DNA of 24,678 nucleotides, from the NCBI GenBank assembly GCA_934271655.1, contig CAKQRW010000045.1:1-24678 (forward strand). The letters are read 5' to 3'. How positions within the stretch are numbered: the first letter of the stretch is position 1; each line of letters opens with the position of its first letter. Below are positions 14,978 to 22,473 of this stretch, piece by piece. A program made the position numbers and the translations under genes. A model generated the notes under the pieces. The model did not search any database. It was not told the origin of the DNA and saw nothing but the letters and a program-made list of their open reading frames with translations. This stretch comes from an uncultured Bacteroidaceae bacterium (GTDB taxonomy: Bacteria; Bacteroidota; Bacteroidia; Bacteroidales; Bacteroidaceae).

Positions 14978-17900
14978 ATGGACAACACAAACACTAAAAT
15001 ATTCCTTCTCGCTGCATTGAGCAGCGCCGCATCGCTGTCGCTCGATGCACAGACCATCACCGGCAAGGTGGTGGACTCAAGAAGTGGAGAGACCATCATC
15101 GGAGCCACAGTGGCCACATCAGACAAGAGCAAGGGCGTGGTGACAGACTACGACGGCAACTTCAAGATAAACGTGTCCAAGCTGCCTGTCAAGCTCAGCA
15201 TCTCCTACGCAGGCTACAAGCCCCAGTCGCTCACCGTTTACGACGATGAGGAAGAAGTCAGCATACAGCTCACGGAGAAACGCTCGCTTCTCGACGACGT
15301 GGTGGTCATAGGCTATGGCACACAGAGCCGCACGCAGCTCACAGGCTCCGTCTCGACAGTCAAGGCCGATGTCTTTGAGAACAGCACCTCTGCCACCATC
15401 GACGGCGCCCTCAGCGGCCAGGTGGCCGGACTCAATGTCACAGCTTCCAGCGGCCAGCCAGGCGCAGCCAGCAACATACGCATACGTGGCGGCAACTCAG
15501 TCAACGCCAGCAACGAGCCTCTCTATGTGGTCGATGGCTTCATCTACTACAAGGATGCCGACAACTCGGGCACAGGACTCGGAGCCATAGAGAGCAGCCT
15601 CAATCCGCTTGCCACCATCAACCCCAACGACATAGAGAGCGTGGAGGTGCTCAAGGATGTGTCGGCGACAGCCATCTACGGCTCGCGTGGAGCCAACGGA
15701 GTCATTCTCATCACCACAAAGAAAGGCAAGATAGGCGAGAAGAAAGCACACATCAGCTACGGCTTCAGCGCAGGCGTGTCGCAGGTCACCAAGAAGCTCG
15801 ACCTGCTCAACGCAAGCGAGTGGGCACAGTACCAGAAGACTTATTTCGGCAACAAAGGCGGATACACCGACGCGCAGATAGCCGCTCTCGGCAAAGGCAC
15901 CGACTGGCAAGACGAGGTGTTGCGCACAGCCTTCCAGCAGAGCCATGAGCTGAGCATCAATGGTTCGGGAGAGAACAGCCGCTATGCCTTCTCCGCCAAC
16001 TACACAGATCAGGACGGAGTCATCATCAATTCCGGCTTCCAGCGTTACAACTTCCACACCAACCTGGAATGGAACCTGCTGAAAGACCTGAAGTTTGGCG
16101 TCAACGCCACCTATGGCAGAAGCAAGCAGACAGGACTCACCACATCGGAAGAGCAGGTCTACAACTCGTCGCCTTACTCAGCCGGCATCACCAACAGCTT
16201 TGTCTACGCCCTTCTCATGCCGCCTGTCATCAGCGTGAAGAACGCTGACGGGTCATACAATTTCACCAATCCATACGAGTATGCCTACTTCGCCATCGGC
16301 GACCACGCAGCCAATCCGGTCTACGACCTGAAGGAGAGCGTGGCGGAGAACATCAACAACTACCTCCTGTCCAATGTGTGGGCATCCTACAAGATAGGCG
16401 ACTTCACCCTCAAGGCCTCTGTGGGCTACAACTCAGAGCACCTCGTGCAGAACTATTTCTCTGGAGCATACACCTCGCTCGGACTCGCCACCAAAGGCAT
16501 AGGAGGCGTGGGCAACAGGCAGACCGACGTGTGGCAGCAGGAGTACACCGCCACATGGAACAAGACCCTCAAGGACATACACCAGCTTGATGCGCTGGCT
16601 GGCTACACCAAGCAGAGCTCCACATCGTCCTACAGCAACCTGCGCTCAAGCAACTTCACCAACGAGAGCCTGAAGCACAACAATCTGGGAGGCGGCTCGA
16701 ATGTCTACACGCCTAAGACAGGCGAAAGCGAGTCGACACTCAACTCGCTCATAGCCCGCGTCAACTATACGCTGCTGGACAAGTATAATGCCACAGCCAC
16801 CTTCCGCGCTGACAATTCCAGCCGTTTCGCCAAGAGCCACCGCTGGGGATACTTCCCGTCGCTCGGACTCAGCTGGAACGTGGACAAGGAAAAATTCCTG
16901 CAGAGCGCTAAGGACCTCGACTACCTCAAGCTGCGCGCCTCTGGCGGCGTGGTGGGCAACCAGGAGATACCCGACTATGCGTTCTCCACAGCCTACAGCA
17001 CAGGCTCCTATGGAGGATCGTCAAGCTACAACAAGAAGAGCGCGGCCAATGACAACCTGAAGTGGGAGACAACAGCGAGCTATAACGTGGGAGCCGACCT
17101 CGGCTTCTTCCGCGGCAAGCTCAACATAGTCCTTGACGCCTACTACAAGAAGACAAGCGACCTGCTCCTTGAGGTGCCTGTGGGCTTCTCCACAGGCGTC
17201 ACCACACAGTGGCAGAATGTGGGCAATGTGGTCAACAAGGGCATAGAGCTGGCTGTCAGCGGCACACTCGCCAAGAAGCGCCATCTCAACTGGACAGCCA
17301 GCGCCAATGTGGCACACAACAAGAACGAGATAACAGGCATGGGCAACACCGACAATGTCATTCTCGGCAGCGCCAACCAGCAGATACTCCGCAAGGGCGA
17401 GGCTCTCGGCTCATTCTACGGACTCAAGTTTGACGGCATCGTGCAGGAAGGCGAGGACGTGTCAAAGTTGCCTACTGTGAATGGCCAGAGGCTGAAGCCA
17501 GGCGACATCAAGTATGTCGACACCGACAACAACGGATGGATCGACGGCAGCGACCGACAGATTCTTGGCAGCGTGCAGCCCAAGCTGACCTACGGCCTCT
17601 CTTCCAACCTGCAGTATCGCCGCTTCGATTTCACAGTGGCCTTTGCTGGCAGCTGGGGAGGCAAGCTCTACAATGCCTTGGGCAGCCGTCTGGAACAGAC
17701 AGGCGACTCATACAATGTGCTCACCACGGTGAAGAACTCATGGACTGCTGCCAATGGCGGCAACACCCTGCCTAAGGCAGACACCTCACGTCCGTTCTCA
17801 TATATAGACAGCAGATACGTGCAGAGCGCAAGCTACCTGAAGCTGCGCAACCTCACAGTGGGATACAGACTACCTATTCCTAAGTCTTATCCTTTTGCAG

Positions 17901-18040
17901 CGAGAGTCTACGCTACAGCATCCAACCTCTTCACCATCACACCGTACAAGGGCTACGACCCTGAGGTGGCAGGAGGTACAGACAGCGGCGCTTATCCTGC
18001 AAGCAGAAGCATAGTGTTTGGCGTTAACGTCACATTGTAA
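14978..18040 (+). CDS. SusC/RagA-family TonB-dependent outer-membrane transporter
   Basis: Outer-membrane transporter, 1020 aa, normal for SusC. A signal peptide ends at LDA before QTITG. Residues about 26-110 are the CarboxypepD_reg-like domain (ITGKVVDSRSGETIIGATV, then GVVTDYDGNFKI). The SusC TonB-box region reads LLDDVVVIGYGTQ, and the plug has ALSGQVAGLNVTASSGQPGAASNIRIRGGNS and PLYVVDGF, then IESVEVLKDVSATAIYGSRGANGVILITTKKG. The remaining ~780 residues form the beta barrel, closing with the C-terminal strand SIVFGVNVTL. SusC works with a surface SusD lid, energised by TonB. The usual adjacent susD is displaced by 1.65 kb here. The gene probably shares the PstS-like transcript and ends at a strong terminator. 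Substrate unknown; context suggests a metal complex or peptide rather than a glycan. Confidence 0.96.
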   Translation: MDNTNTKIFLLAALSSAASLSLDAQTITGKVVDSRSGETIIGATVATSDKSKGVVTDYDGNFKINVSKLPVKLSISYAGYKPQSLTVYDDEEEVSIQLTEKRSLLDDVVVIGYGTQSRTQLTGSVSTVKADVFENSTSATIDGALSGQVAGLNVTASSGQPGAASNIRIRGGNSVNASNEPLYVVDGFIYYKDADNSGTGLGAIESSLNPLATINPNDIESVEVLKDVSATAIYGSRGANGVILITTKKGKIGEKKAHISYGFSAGVSQVTKKLDLLNASEWAQYQKTYFGNKGGYTDAQIAALGKGTDWQDEVLRTAFQQSHELSINGSGENSRYAFSANYTDQDGVIINSGFQRYNFHTNLEWNLLKDLKFGVNATYGRSKQTGLTTSEEQVYNSSPYSAGITNSFVYALLMPPVISVKNADGSYNFTNPYEYAYFAIGDHAANPVYDLKESVAENINNYLLSNVWASYKIGDFTLKASVGYNSEHLVQNYFSGAYTSLGLATKGIGGVGNRQTDVWQQEYTATWNKTLKDIHQLDALAGYTKQSSTSSYSNLRSSNFTNESLKHNNLGGGSNVYTPKTGESESTLNSLIARVNYTLLDKYNATATFRADNSSRFAKSHRWGYFPSLGLSWNVDKEKFLQSAKDLDYLKLRASGGVVGNQEIPDYAFSTAYSTGSYGGSSSYNKKSAANDNLKWETTASYNVGADLGFFRGKLNIVLDAYYKKTSDLLLEVPVGFSTGVTTQWQNVGNVVNKGIELAVSGTLAKKRHLNWTASANVAHNKNEITGMGNTDNVILGSANQQILRKGEALGSFYGLKFDGIVQEGEDVSKLPTVNGQRLKPGDIKYVDTDNNGWIDGSDRQILGSVQPKLTYGLSSNLQYRRFDFTVAFAGSWGGKLYNALGSRLEQTGDSYNVLTTVKNSWTAANGGNTLPKADTSRPFSYIDSRYVQSASYLKLRNLTVGYRLPIPKSYPFAARVYATASNLFTITPYKGYDPEVAGGTDSGAYPASRSIVFGVNVTL

Positions 18041-18051
18041 AGTTGTTAGTG

Positions 18052-18084
18052 TGGCAGGGTCTGAGAGGATCCTGCCATTTTTTT
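18052..18084 (+). terminator. Intrinsic terminator after susC
   Basis: TGGCAGG (18052-18058) pairs with CCTGCCA (18071-18077), followed directly by seven T. It is only 12 bases past the susC stop. It closes the PstS-like/susC unit and means susD needs its own promoter. Confidence 0.85.
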
Positions 18085-18181
18085 CTTTGGTGCAGCAGAG
18101 GGATGAAATGCGCTTCTGAAAGCCACGCCACACATCTCTTTATGCTCATCTTTTTACAGTGGTGTCTTTACCTCTCAAAAA

Positions 18182-18285
18182 ACGCTGGTGCGACAGAAAT
18201 TTTTTTCTGTCGCACCAGCGTGAAATTTCTGTCGCACCAGCGTGAAAACAACTGTCACACCAGGGGAATAGCTGTGGTCGCACCA
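18182..18285. repeat. Hairpin plus direct repeats, period 22-23
   Basis: An 18-bp perfect hairpin (18182-18199 with 18204-18221, loop TTTT) is followed by copies of its right arm. TTTCTGTCGCACCAGCGTGA occurs at 18204 and 18226, and shorter versions TGTCACACCAGGGG and GGTCGCACCAGGGG follow. GTC(G/A)CACC starts at 18209, 18231, 18254 and 18277. The copies decay with distance. No gene lies in 18041-18373 apart from the terminator. Confidence 0.9.
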
Positions 18286-18373
18286 GGGGGGCGATGTAGG
18301 TCGGCAAGATGCTGCGTAGGATAGCATCTGCTCCGGCTGACGAATGTGCTGCTATGCTTTACGATGAGGCTCC

Positions 18374-18607
18374 TCAAAAGAGTCTCTCTTCGCCTACATG
18401 TTGCATGACTTCTTGGGTTATAGGAAACCCAGGGAATATTAAGATGATTTCTTTAAGTGTGTCTTTGCTTATAATAAAATCATCGATGTTGTTTATGCAC
18501 CATGTCACATAGTTCTGGTCGTAGGCGATAACATCGCAAAGAGCCATGCCCTTATACTTCCCAAATGTGAAAATGTCGGACATGTGATGAAAATAAAAGC
18601 TACTCAT
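18374..18607 (-). CDS. ExoX C-terminal-like small protein
   Basis: 77-aa protein with IFTFGKYKGMALCDVIAYDQNYVTWCINNIDDF (about 12-44), which matches the small domain found at the C-terminus of exodeoxyribonuclease X and as a stand-alone protein (F-GKyKG, then D-x-x-Y-x-x-W). No nuclease domain is present, so any role is unclear; nucleic-acid binding is a guess. The ATG at 18607 overlaps the upstream gene's stop by eight bases, and an ATG at 18583 is an alternative start. It is the second gene of a minus-strand pair lying between susC and susD. Confidence 0.75.
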   Translation of the reverse strand: MSSFYFHHMSDIFTFGKYKGMALCDVIAYDQNYVTWCINNIDDFIISKDTLKEIILIFPGFPITQEVMQHVGEERLF

Positions 18608-19262
18608 TGCTGCTTTGTTCTGCTACCAAATAAATATCTTCAGGGTCAAACAGGGTATAGGTGATTTGCTCTGTATCTGCTTTGGGATATGCGCAAAGAC
18701 AAAGGAAACTGTTGCTGATTTCCGTTAAATTTCCCAATGTTCTCGTTGAGATGAGTTCATTTGCAACTGTCTTATAGCATAAAAAGCAATCTTCATTGAC
18801 AAATAATCTGATGCTGTAGCGTCTGTTTGCAATTTCGTTGGCATATAAATTCAAATTATGCTTATCTCTGTCTGTGCCTTTCTTCACACTTGTAATATAT
18901 TTCTCGAGTTCGTTGTAATATGTAATAAAACGATTAAAACCATGCTCTCCGTCATATGCGGTGACTAAGCTTTTGTCCATGGTGAAAATTTCGCCTTCTT
19001 TGCTCAGCCTTATATTTTTCATGACAGGGAATGTCAGTTGCGAATCAACCAGTCTGATTCTATAAGGAGCATAGGCCAAAGTGGCTGATGCGAAAATTTC
19101 AGGATTTGTGTAATCCAGAGAAAGACTCTCATAGTAAGGTACAAAACCGATTAATGACATAGTCTTATTGAGGATTTTTGAATACACTGTGCCCTCGGCG
19201 CTCATCTCTCCCTGCTCTTTAAGGAGCTCAGCAATACTGTGCTTTGATAATTTTGTTTTCAT
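18600..19262 (-). CDS. Hypothetical protein, 220 aa
   Basis: Family not recognised. The protein starts MKTKLSKHSIAELLKEQGEMSAEGTVYSKIL, has no signal peptide or membrane segment, and is rich in Tyr, Leu and Asn with an AT-rich codon use unlike the neighbouring uptake genes. The open frame runs far upstream, but that part is antisense to the susD start, so I use the ATG at 19262, which has a matching promoter just upstream. It is followed by the ExoX-C-like gene with an eight-base overlap, so the two are co-transcribed. The pair lies antisense between susC and susD, which is not usual for such loci, and looks like an acquired island. It could be an effector/immunity or phage-type pair; nothing in the sequence proves this. 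Confidence 0.75.
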   Translation of the reverse strand: MKTKLSKHSIAELLKEQGEMSAEGTVYSKILNKTMSLIGFVPYYESLSLDYTNPEIFASATLAYAPYRIRLVDSQLTFPVMKNIRLSKEGEIFTMDKSLVTAYDGEHGFNRFITYYNELEKYITSVKKGTDRDKHNLNLYANEIANRRYSIRLFVNEDCFLCYKTVANELISTRTLGNLTEISNSFLCLCAYPKADTEQITYTLFDPEDIYLVAEQSSNE

Positions 19263-19287
19263 GTTCTTTGTGTTTTTTAAGTGCATG

Positions 19288-19295
19288 CAAATGTA
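19288..19295 (-). promoter_or_regulatory. Promoter -7 box of the antisense pair
   Basis: On the minus strand this reads TACATTTG, matching TAnnTTTG, 25 bases before the ATG at 19262. It supports independent expression of the island and fixes its start codon. Confidence 0.6.
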
Positions 19296-19331
19296 GCGAA
19301 TTATGTTGACGTGAAAAGATATACAGCTACC

Positions 19332-19364
19332 GCAAGGCTTGCCGCCATATAAGCGCAAGCCTTG
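19332..19364. repeat. Inverted repeat, 10-bp arms
   Basis: CAAGGCTTGC (19333-19342) pairs with GCAAGCCTTG (19355-19364), followed by TCGGGGGGG. It sits between the island promoter and the SusD-unit operator and could mark an island boundary or act as an insulator-like terminator. The rest of 19365-19487 shows no gene. Confidence 0.55.
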
Positions 19365-19487
19365 TCGGGGGGGCAAATGAAAAGCTCCAGATAGATGAAA
19401 AAGCAGAAAACAACGTGCGACAGGTGTCGTCTCACAGCTTTTTTCGTAGGGTCTTACCATTTGATAATTAGTCATATACGCATGGTG

Positions 19488-19511
19488 TACCATGATTGTG
19501 GTATGCAATAT
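19488..19511. promoter_or_regulatory. Putative operator B, TACCA-N6-TGGTA plus TGCAATAT
   Basis: TACCATGATTGTGGTA (19488-19503) and TGCAATAT match operator A at 13509 in the palindrome halves, the added octamer, and the 46-base gap to the -7 box. An overlapping CATGG-TGTA-CCATG palindrome (19481-19494) is unique to this copy. Confidence 0.65.
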
Positions 19512-19549
19512 GCCACATCGTGGGGATACTTCTGGCGGCTGAAAGTCTG

Positions 19550-19557
19550 TAACTTTG
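19550..19557 (+). promoter_or_regulatory. Promoter B -7 box of the susD unit
   Basis: TAACTTTG in the block TAACTTTGCACTCGAAAT, identical to promoter A. No TTTG -33 element is visible. The leader to the susD ATG is about 128 bases and contains a small GCGGA/TCCGC fold near 19625. Confidence 0.7.
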
Positions 19558-19677
19558 CACTCGAAATAAAACATAAACCATAATAAAAAATCACAAACAG
19601 AGTTACAAACACGGTGCTTGGTTGCGGATGGCAAGCTGCTTCCGCCAGCAGACACAAAGTAAAACACAACAAAAAAG

Positions 19678-19684
19678 AAAGGAG
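19678..19684 (+). promoter_or_regulatory. Strong Shine-Dalgarno of susD
   Basis: AAAGGAG with eight bases to the ATG at 19693. This is an unusually good ribosome binding site in a window where most starts have none, and it fixes the susD start. Confidence 0.6.
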
Positions 19685-19692
19685 AAACATTT

Positions 19693-21336
19693 ATGAAGAA
19701 GCATCTACTCCTCGCTGCTATCGCAGCAACAACATTATTCGCGTCATGCTCTGATGACAATGGTGGCAATTCAGACGACAAGAACATCACAGATAAGAAT
19801 GTAGTGAACGATGATGCCAGCGCAGTGTCGCTGGTCAACGGAGTATACAGCCACTGGCAGCCGCTCAGCAGCTCATTCTCATTCATCATAGAGCTCAACT
19901 CCAACAAGCTCATATCCTTCGAGGGCGAGGAAGGCGAGGCAGGTCCTGTCAACTCACGCTTTGAGCAGAATGCCAGCACATGGTATCAGATAAAAGTGTT
20001 CAACCATCTTCTCCTCGGAGTGGCGCAGGACAATGAGGCTCTCACCACTCTCAGCAATTCGCTCAAGGCAGGCAAGGTGACACAGGCCGGATATAATGCG
20101 GCGGCAGGCAAGGCCAAGTTCCTCAGAGCCCTGGCATACCTGAAGCTCGTGCAGCTGTGGGGCGAGGTGCCTGTCTTCACAGAAGAAGGTGGAAGCGCAA
20201 CAGAGAGAAAGTCTATCGACGAGGTGTTCGCGCAGATAGTCAGGGACTTCACCGACGCAGAGACACTCCTGAAAGACTACGACGGCGACCCACGCATCCC
20301 TTCAAAGCAGGCAGCCCAGGCACTCCTGGCACGCACCTATCTCGTGTGGGGTGACAATCCGCTCACGCAAGACCAGGTGGCAGCCATCGCAAGCACGCAG
20401 ACAGACCCTGAGTTTACTACCACACCAGCGCGCCTGGAGAAGGCAGTGGAATATGCCAACAAGGTCATAGCCAGCGGCAAGCTCGCTCTCGACCCAGAGT
20501 ACAACAAGCTGTGGGGACGCGAGTATGAGAGCAACAAGCGCGGCACCAACGAGCATCTGTTCACCATAGCTCATGACGGCGACAAGTATGACGCTCAGGG
20601 CAACCACCAGACACACTGCTCATGGACCTTCCCATTCCAGAACGGAGAGAACGGACAGGGCTACGTGCAGAACCACACAGAGGTGGCCGACGATGACCTC
20701 TACGACGACTGGAAGGCCGAGCAGCCCAATGACAAGCGCCTGGCTGAGACATACTTCGTGAAGCTGGTCAACCCGGAGACAGGCAAGACACACACTTATT
20801 ACTCTCCTGTCTACACACCTATCAACGGCAAGGGCGTGGACCAGAGCTATGAGGATGCCGAGAACCTGGAGATAACACAAAACTCTGTGGACCGCATAGA
20901 GATACGCTATGCCGAGGTGCTGCTCATCAAGGCTGAGGCACTCGTGCAGCTGGGACGCGCGTCGGAGGCTGTGGAACCATTCAACAAGCTGCGCACACGC
21001 GCTGGCATAGCAGGAGTGACGGCGGCCGAGCTCAACCTGAAGACCATTCAGCGCGAGTGGGACTATGAGTTCACCTACGAGCAGTTCTCGCTCCTCAACA
21101 GCTACCGCTGGAAGAATCTCATAGCCAGCGTGAAGGAGGTGGCACACTACAAGCACTATGCCGACGACTGGCAGAGCAAGCAGACATACACGTCTGACCA
21201 GGCTGCGTTCTTCACCAAGATACACAACCACCTGCATGCCAAGTACAACAACGTGAAGGGACGCAACTATCGCCAGCCTATACCGACAGGCTTGTCGGGA
21301 GAGGATCTCGGCATCAGCCAGAACCCTGGATACTAA
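19693..21336 (+). CDS. SusD/RagB-family outer-membrane lipoprotein
   Basis: Surface lipoprotein, 547 aa, that forms the lid of a SusC transporter. The lipoprotein signal MKKHLLLAAIAATTLFASC has the lipobox cysteine at 19, followed by SDDNGG, an acidic patch that fits the Bacteroidota surface-export signal. The SusD fold shows in FNHLLLGVA, YNAAAGKAKFLRALAYLKLVQLWGEVPVFTE (near 135-165), the TPR-like SIDEVFAQIVRDFTDAETLL, YAEVLLIKAEALVQLGRASEAVEPFNKLRTRAG, and the C-terminal REWDYEFTYEQFSLLNSYRWKN and GRNYRQPIPTGLSGEDLGISQNPGY. It heads a second transcription unit with the downstream lipoprotein and TonB receptor. The natural partner is the SusC gene 1.65 kb upstream, since no other SusC is in the window. 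Confidence 0.95.
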   Translation: MKKHLLLAAIAATTLFASCSDDNGGNSDDKNITDKNVVNDDASAVSLVNGVYSHWQPLSSSFSFIIELNSNKLISFEGEEGEAGPVNSRFEQNASTWYQIKVFNHLLLGVAQDNEALTTLSNSLKAGKVTQAGYNAAAGKAKFLRALAYLKLVQLWGEVPVFTEEGGSATERKSIDEVFAQIVRDFTDAETLLKDYDGDPRIPSKQAAQALLARTYLVWGDNPLTQDQVAAIASTQTDPEFTTTPARLEKAVEYANKVIASGKLALDPEYNKLWGREYESNKRGTNEHLFTIAHDGDKYDAQGNHQTHCSWTFPFQNGENGQGYVQNHTEVADDDLYDDWKAEQPNDKRLAETYFVKLVNPETGKTHTYYSPVYTPINGKGVDQSYEDAENLEITQNSVDRIEIRYAEVLLIKAEALVQLGRASEAVEPFNKLRTRAGIAGVTAAELNLKTIQREWDYEFTYEQFSLLNSYRWKNLIASVKEVAHYKHYADDWQSKQTYTSDQAAFFTKIHNHLHAKYNNVKGRNYRQPIPTGLSGEDLGISQNPGY

Positions 21337-21394
21337 GCAGGTGCTCATCAGGCAACACACCAGATGGCAAGGCGGCAGACGGTGAGCCGCGAGA

Positions 21395-21439
21395 CATGAG
21401 CAGCCATGCGGAGCGACAGCTGTCGCATGGCCGCTCATG
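21395..21439. repeat. Strong hairpin after susD
   Basis: CATGAGC (21395-21401) and CCATGCG (21404-21410) pair with CGCATGG (21424-21430) and GCTCATG (21433-21439). The tip contains the perfect palindrome CGACAGCTGTCG (21414-21425). No T run follows, so it is more likely an RNA stability or attenuation element within the operon than a terminator. Confidence 0.65.
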
Positions 21440-21485
21440 ACATTCCATCAGGCACGGACACGCTCACGCCCTGCCATCATTACAT

Positions 21486-21526
21486 ACACTGACAACACAC
21501 AACAGCGACACTGACAACACACAACA
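21486..21526 (+). repeat. Direct repeat, 19 bases, period 22
   Basis: ACACTGACAACACACAACA occurs at 21486-21504 and 21508-21526, just before the lipoprotein ATG at 21547. It forms a CA-rich unstructured leader similar to the one before susC, typical of efficient translation starts without Shine-Dalgarno in this group. Confidence 0.8.
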
Positions 21527-21546
21527 ACACAAACACTAAGACGAAC

Positions 21547-22473
21547 ATGAAAAAGGTAAGCACATTATTATTAGCCATCGTCTCATTCGCCCTGCTCTCA
21601 TGCAACAGCAATGACGATGCCGCAGAAGACAGCGGACTGGAAGGCAGCGGAATAACCATAACAGACGATGTGGACTGCTGCTCGGCTGAGGAGGCCCTGC
21701 AGGTGTACAAATTCTTGCAGACTGTAAAGATCATCCCAGAGATGTCGGTCGTGGTGGATGGCAAATACAATGTGTTCGCCTATAGCAAGACAGGCAAGTT
21801 CCAGGTGGGATACAACGACATCTACTTCGTGGCCACCAAGAGAAGCTCGGGCAACTATGTGAAGAACTTCAACGTCACAGGCATCTCGCCGCTGATGAAC
21901 ATGGCGGCCATGAACAAGCAGCACAGCACGCCAGTGGGAGCGACAGTCGAATCGTTTGACAACCGCTTCCTCGCCGTGAAGCGCGGATGGATATCCTTCC
22001 TCATGCCTACAAGCGACAGCAACACCTGGGCTGTGTCTTACGACGTGCAGGTGCTGGGAAGCAAGGCAAGTGTGGAGGGTGCTGAGGCTGAGGTAAGCGC
22101 GCTTGCCGACGGGCAGGACTGGGTGAAGTCGTTCAGGGTGGGCGACGACACTTATTTCATCTCGCTCGTCAATCCGCTCAGCTGGAAGGTGGGCTCCAAC
22201 ACCATCACAGCCTATGTCTCCAAGAAGCCGGCCGACATCACAAAGGCTTATGCCCCTGCCGGCGAGACATTCACCATCGATTTCACGCCCACCATGCCTG
22301 ACATGGGCGGACACACATCGCCCGACAATGTGGGTCTGACAAAGAGAGCCGATGGAAGTTACCAGGGTGTGGTCAACCTGACGATGACCGGACTGTGGCA
22401 ACTGCAGCTCACAGTGAAAGATAAGGACGGCAACACTGTTGCCACAGACATAAGCTTAAGCGTGACGATATGA
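21547..22473 (+). CDS. Lipoprotein with two Met/His motifs, YtkA/FixH-like; putative copper binder
   Basis: Lipoprotein of 308 aa: signal MKKVSTLLLAIVSFALLSC with the lipobox cysteine at 19 and the acidic patch NSNDDAAED. Two halves look like repeats of the same Ig-like domain. The first has QVGYNDIYFVATK and then PLMNMAAMNKQHSTP (116-129); the second has VGSNTITAYVSKK and then PTMPDMGGHTSPDNVGL (248-264), followed by GSYQGVVNLTMTGLWQLQLTV. The second block matches the YtkA/FixH-like family, whose M-x-x-M-x-x-H(S/T) cluster is a likely Cu(I) site. Residues Met250, Met253 and His256, and Met117, Met119, Met122 and His126, are the candidate ligands. The gene overlaps the TonB receptor start as ATGA, so the two are translationally coupled. 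It probably hands copper to, or takes it from, that receptor. Confidence 0.75.
   Translation: MKKVSTLLLAIVSFALLSCNSNDDAAEDSGLEGSGITITDDVDCCSAEEALQVYKFLQTVKIIPEMSVVVDGKYNVFAYSKTGKFQVGYNDIYFVATKRSSGNYVKNFNVTGISPLMNMAAMNKQHSTPVGATVESFDNRFLAVKRGWISFLMPTSDSNTWAVSYDVQVLGSKASVEGAEAEVSALADGQDWVKSFRVGDDTYFISLVNPLSWKVGSNTITAYVSKKPADITKAYAPAGETFTIDFTPTMPDMGGHTSPDNVGLTKRADGSYQGVVNLTMTGLWQLQLTVKDKDGNTVATDISLSVTI

Noticed and set aside
19263..19979. Long minus-strand extension of the 220-aa gene
   Set aside because: It is antisense to the susD promoter and start, and a promoter at 19288 fits the shorter start at 19262.
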